Part shown: piece after piece, positions 63,582 to 64,000 of the stretch
How positions within the stretch are numbered: position 1 is the stretch's first letter
Layout: every line of letters begins with the position of its first letter
NCBI GenBank assembly: GCA_964017155.1
Contig: OZ024861.1
Location: 47,236,513-47,300,512 of the forward strand
DNA length: 64,000 nucleotides
Source of the DNA: Oasisia sp. SBJ-2009
Lineage: Eukaryota > Annelida > Polychaeta > Sabellida > Siboglinidae
Reading direction: 5' to 3'
Translations under genes and position numbers: made by a program
Notes under the pieces: generated by a model
What the model saw: the letters and a program-made list of their open reading frames with translations, nothing else
The model's database searches: none
What the model was told of the DNA's origin: nothing

Positions 63582-64000
63582 TTCTTTTTCAAATATTTGT
63601 TTATGTTCTTCTTTTTATCCACCCTCTTTCAAATTGACGACTCGTTCACGCATCAATGAAATTAATAAACAGTTGTTTAATGACTTACTTATTGATGCAT
63701 TTCCTTACAAGGCAGGGCAGGGCAGGTCTTGAGCGCTGAACTGAGGCATGCGACATCTTGCGACCACACTGCGCGAAATAGCAAGTTATTGTCCCTGTAG
63801 GTGGCGCGTCATCTTTCTTATTCTCATTGTTGGAAACACGTGCGTTTTCTTGTGGAAATAATATGGATAATGCTTTGACAACGAGGCTGAATTAAACAGT
63901 GACGTCATTTAAGCAATACGGTAGACGATAAGGTCCAACTGAAAAGAACGAAACCTTGCGACGCGACAATACGCATGGAATATAAATACCGCGCCGCAAA

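Larger units (their letters stand above)
47648..64000 (+). repeat. Tandem 5S rDNA array, 28 genes, running off the window
   Basis: Head-to-tail units of 550, 555 or 560 bp, each with one 5S gene and a spacer that ends in GGCAG pentamers. Length differences come only from the pentamer number (2, 3 or 4). Units carry linked markers that define classes A (560 bp), B/E/F (555), C (550) and D (555, GACATA variant). They form modules M3 = A-B-C and M4 = D-E-F-C in the order M3 M4 M3 M4 M4 M3 M4 M3. The window ends 32 bp short of a 29th gene. Spacers encode nothing; the recurring 62-88-codon frame starts inside the 5S gene. Confidence 0.97.

Noticed and set aside
48574..63732. Recurring 62-88-codon open frame (MGDRLGIPGAVG...) once per 5S unit
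   Set aside because: It starts inside the 5S rRNA gene and runs through its terminator and spacer. It is repeated only because the rDNA unit is repeated, and it breaks off at the variable pentamer.

Overview
The window is animal nuclear DNA. It has GT-AG introns, protein families shared across metazoans, very many microsatellites and minisatellites, tRNA-derived SINEs, inverted-repeat DNA transposons and a Pol III 5S rRNA tandem array. The 5S sequence and the repeat load suggest a lophotrochozoan, most likely a mollusc. That is an inference; nothing here fixes the species.

Layout. The last coding exon of a dynein heavy chain gene lies at 378-499. About 12 kb of intergenic DNA follows, with simple repeats, a foldback element, a decayed LINE end and a SINE. 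From about 12.65 to at least 41.3 kb lies one complete gene, a CREB3L1/CREB3L2 (OASIS/BBF2H7, fly CrebA) ortholog: a bZIP factor anchored in the ER membrane. I could assemble ten coding exons with consistent phases, giving 580 codons from 13068 to 41325. The gene has a promoter-like GC box, reversed CCAAT box and TATA box. From 41.3 to 47.6 kb come a presumed 3' UTR and two DNA transposons of 1.3-1.4 kb, one of them with 9-bp target duplications and long terminal inverted repeats. From 47.65 kb to the window end is a head-to-tail array of 28 5S rRNA genes on the + strand, one per 550-560 bp.

Most unusual signals. (1) Two minisatellites inside the CREB3L gene are tandem copies of an intron/exon junction. 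A 32-bp array of about 24 copies ends in the real acceptor of exon 4. A 53-bp array of 25 copies without one indel ends in the real acceptor of exon 10. In both, an upstream acceptor copy would lead straight into an in-frame stop. In the exon 10 array each decoy would encode the luminal site-1-protease-like motif and then stop, removing the rest of the luminal tail. (2) The 5S array is hierarchical. Units form 3-gene and 4-gene modules, and ten consecutive units recur in the same order 18 units (9,975 bp) later. (3) The first, gene-less 5S unit carries about 97 copies of the G-quadruplex-forming pentamer GGCAG, where every other unit has 2-4.

How the parts work together. The CREB3L protein is expected to sit in the ER membrane, to be cut by S1P and S2P, and to activate secretory-pathway genes through CRE-like sites. 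Perfect TGACGTCA sites occur in the flank and introns of the gene and in the 5S spacers, but any regulatory link is only inference. All coordinates come from reading the sequence by eye; no alignment or search was run.
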